NCBI GenBank assembly: GCA_963682175.1
Contig: OY821771.1
Location: 42,738,201-42,802,200, forward strand
DNA length: 64,000 nt
DNA from: Triglochin maritima
Taxonomy: Eukaryota > Streptophyta > Magnoliopsida > Alismatales > Juncaginaceae
Reading direction: 5' to 3'
Shown here: positions 61,794 to 64,000 of the stretch, in pieces
How positions within the stretch are numbered: the first letter of the stretch is position 1
How the letters are laid out: each line of letters starts with the position of its first letter
Notes under the pieces: model-generated
What the model was told of the DNA's origin: nothing
The model's database searches: none
Seen by the model: only the letters and a program-made list of their open reading frames with translations
Position numbers and translations under genes: made by a program

Positions 61794-64000
61794 TCAGGTA
61801 CTGAGCTGCACTTGCCGAGGCATGATCTGCATAGACCAAGCAGAAGCTCTCTTAACAATTAACATTTCAACTTAAATATAGCTACTTCACAATCATTGAG
61901 CTAAAAAGTTGTATTTTTCTTGCTAAATTAAATAAGTCTACTTTCTAATTACGGTTTTTATTTATTCTCACAGAAAACAGTCTAACTCGAAGTATCATCT
62001 CAATGGTTTTTTTGACATCTAGAAGAAACATGTACCTCGTATTTTCTGAGCACTCAACCTACTTAAAAGTTATCTGAGCACTTACTTGTTGCCTAAAGGC
62101 TGAAATAGCAAAATAGAAGTAACTAAATATGTATCACTTATTCACTTAATATGTTTAAGTAGTCGTTTCCTTATATACATGTATGTACTATGTATAGTTG
62201 TATACATGCACGTCTAGTTTCTTTGAAAGAATGTATGTACATGTGTATATATGTATGCCTATGATGGTCAGTGGGTGTTTGCTGGTAGCTAAGTATGATT
62301 ATGTATTCGTTTTCTGTTTCTCTTCAATATACTGAGTTGCTCATGTATTTTGCAGATACAAAATTTTGTTTGATACGTCTCAACTCTCAAGTGCCATGTG
62401 GTTGTTCATCATATGATTTTTTTCAGCTTGGGTCCAGTCCTCCCATTCCATTTTTGTTTCTTCACGAACTTCTTGATGTTATACCCACCTTGATGTATAG
62501 GATGACGTTGGAGAGAGTGAAGGATCTGCTTACTGCTGGATAAGATAATTCTTATTTCTTCTAAGTGAGATTCCAATTAAAGGGGTTCATATTAGTCCTA
62601 TTGTGTATGGGAACTGAGAGTCATCTATTCCTCGTCGCGTCTAAAAGTTGACATCTTAGTCAAAGGGATTCAAATTTGAATACGATTTTCTGAGATTCCA
62701 AACTAATATATAAGTACGAAAGAGAGATCAGTGGCTGAAAGTATTGCTGTACGATTTGAATATGTGGGGTTTTTTAATATAATTTTTATGTGGAAATTTA
62801 ATATATTTTTATTTTTTTTTTGTTTCTCAAATTCTATAGTCTTATCTTTCTTTGCTATATAGTGGGGACCAGGGAATAATGGATGAATGGATGATGCACC
62901 TCGTGAAGGTAGTGCGTCTTTATTAGTGGACAGTTTACGTACATTTTATCTGATTTTTTTTTTGGGGTGATCAGCATTTTATCTGATTTATTGGGTGCTG
63001 TCTCTGGTGCATCTTATCCATTACCAGTGGGTTTGCCTATTTACCAGTTGTTGCTAGAATAGACCTTGTATTATAATACTTGTCAAAATAACCTTTAGGT
63101 ATGAGGTATCTTGTGTTTTGCCAAAATACCCTCTATAATAGCTTTAATCTATAACCCTATTTTCTCATCTCTTTGTCCACTTTCCTGAACTCGATTCTAA
63201 TCATGTTTGTTCTCTCCCACACTATTTGAACCAGGGCTTGGTTTGGATTTGGATCATTGAAATTATGGGCATTTATGCACGGAGGATAATTATTGGACTG
63301 TAGTATATGTTAGGTCCATAGACTGTTGAAAATGAACGGAAATAGCGTTCTCAACATTTTCCTTCATGCGGCTGTCGAACATGAACGAAGCGAGATATAC
63401 ATATTCCTGTTCTACGTCTTAGAGCATTCTTACGCAAATAAATTCTTTTGTAGAGAATTTAATGAGGTTATTTGAATAGCACCTTCTCTCTAAGATCACA
63501 AGTTTAATCTTTGGGAGTGACATTAACCCAAAAAATACTTGGAAGTTGTAATATAGATTTTTCTTATATTTGCAAAATAATAATAAAAGGAATTCAAATT
63601 TTGCCAGTAACAATATACCATTTCTGTGAACACCACCATTATTAGTTAGTTTTCCATAATCGTGGGAACTCAATGGAACGACACGTGTTCCCCGACCCAC
63701 TTGTCTTAAAAAAAGAGACCTATCATATCATGTCACGCGTGGAAGCCATAACAAAGATTTGCAACTAACATAGATAGAAATAAAAAAGAGAGGCATCACA
63801 TCCAAATACAAATCAATAGAATAGTCCTCCCACTCCACAGATTAGTTCCAAGTTTCCATCACTCCACCACTTCCATCCCAGATCCAGACGCCACCAAAGA
63901 TAGAAAAACACGTTCCCCCTTTTGCCCTTCCAAAGAACGCATCTTTCTGCTCCAGATTCCCCTTTTGGTACTTGTACTCAATCCCTCGTGTGCCCTTTCC
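61794..64000. other. 3' flank of the hydrolase gene and intergenic DNA
   Basis: The first kilobase may contain the hydrolase 3' UTR, perhaps with a spliced part, since TTTTGCAG/AT near 62350 looks like an acceptor. The last 300 bases become C/T-rich, as plant 5' leaders often do, so another gene may start just beyond the window. No coding region is supported here. Confidence 0.4.

Overview
This window is nuclear DNA of a flowering plant, most likely a eudicot. The genes are intron-rich with GT-AG splice sites, the intergenic DNA is AT-rich, and the proteins and transposon families (Tekay-type chromovirus, Ty1/copia, hAT, RTE LINE, tRNA-derived SINE, MITEs) are plant types. I cannot name the species. 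No tRNA, rRNA, CRISPR or organellar segment was recognised.

Five host genes can be read with complete exon structures. (1) A WW-domain, EAR-motif protein of the CURLY FLAG LEAF 1 type (+, 6225-6920, 2 exons, 202 aa). (2) A mitochondrial-carrier protein closest to BTL3 (-, 10064-14047, 4 exons, 420 aa). (3) A peroxisomal glycolate/(S)-2-hydroxy-acid oxidase (-, 16209-19586, 11 exons, 368 aa, active-site residues at the same numbers as spinach glycolate oxidase, C-terminal SKL). (4) A plant sn-2 glycerol-3-phosphate acyltransferase (+, 48565-51100, 2 exons, 498 aa). (5) A metallo-beta-lactamase-fold hydrolase (+, 56848-61793, 9 exons, 316 aa). They belong to unrelated pathways and form no operon-like unit.

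The rest is a layered record of mobile elements, several with exact target-site duplications (TSDs). A full-length Ty3/gypsy chromovirus (21919-30787) has two LTRs that look identical, a single open gag-pol frame and TSD GAATG. It split a decayed F-box/DUF295 copy whose sister pseudogene lies just downstream (31717-32897). A solo LTR (54255-56012, TSD GTAAT) split a partial copy of the nearby acyltransferase gene. A 4.1-kb hAT element (39638-43749, TSD TGTACATT) is dead by only one frameshift and one stop. Also present are a 5'-truncated copia element (36718-38195), another LTR fragment (about 35318-36140), a SINE inside the oxidase gene, an RTE LINE inside the hydrolase gene, and two TSD-flanked MITEs.

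The most unusual signal is an array of the 10-bp palindrome CGGTCGACCG (and one- or two-base variants) in three different LTRs. The copies come in pairs whose starts are nearly always 20-23 bp apart, about two helical turns, with pairs repeating every 46-80 bp. There are 8 pairs in the chromovirus LTR, 5 in the copia-like LTR, where they sit just upstream of a TATA box, and 8 clear pairs in the solo LTR. This looks like a cis-regulatory module shared by LTRs of otherwise different elements.
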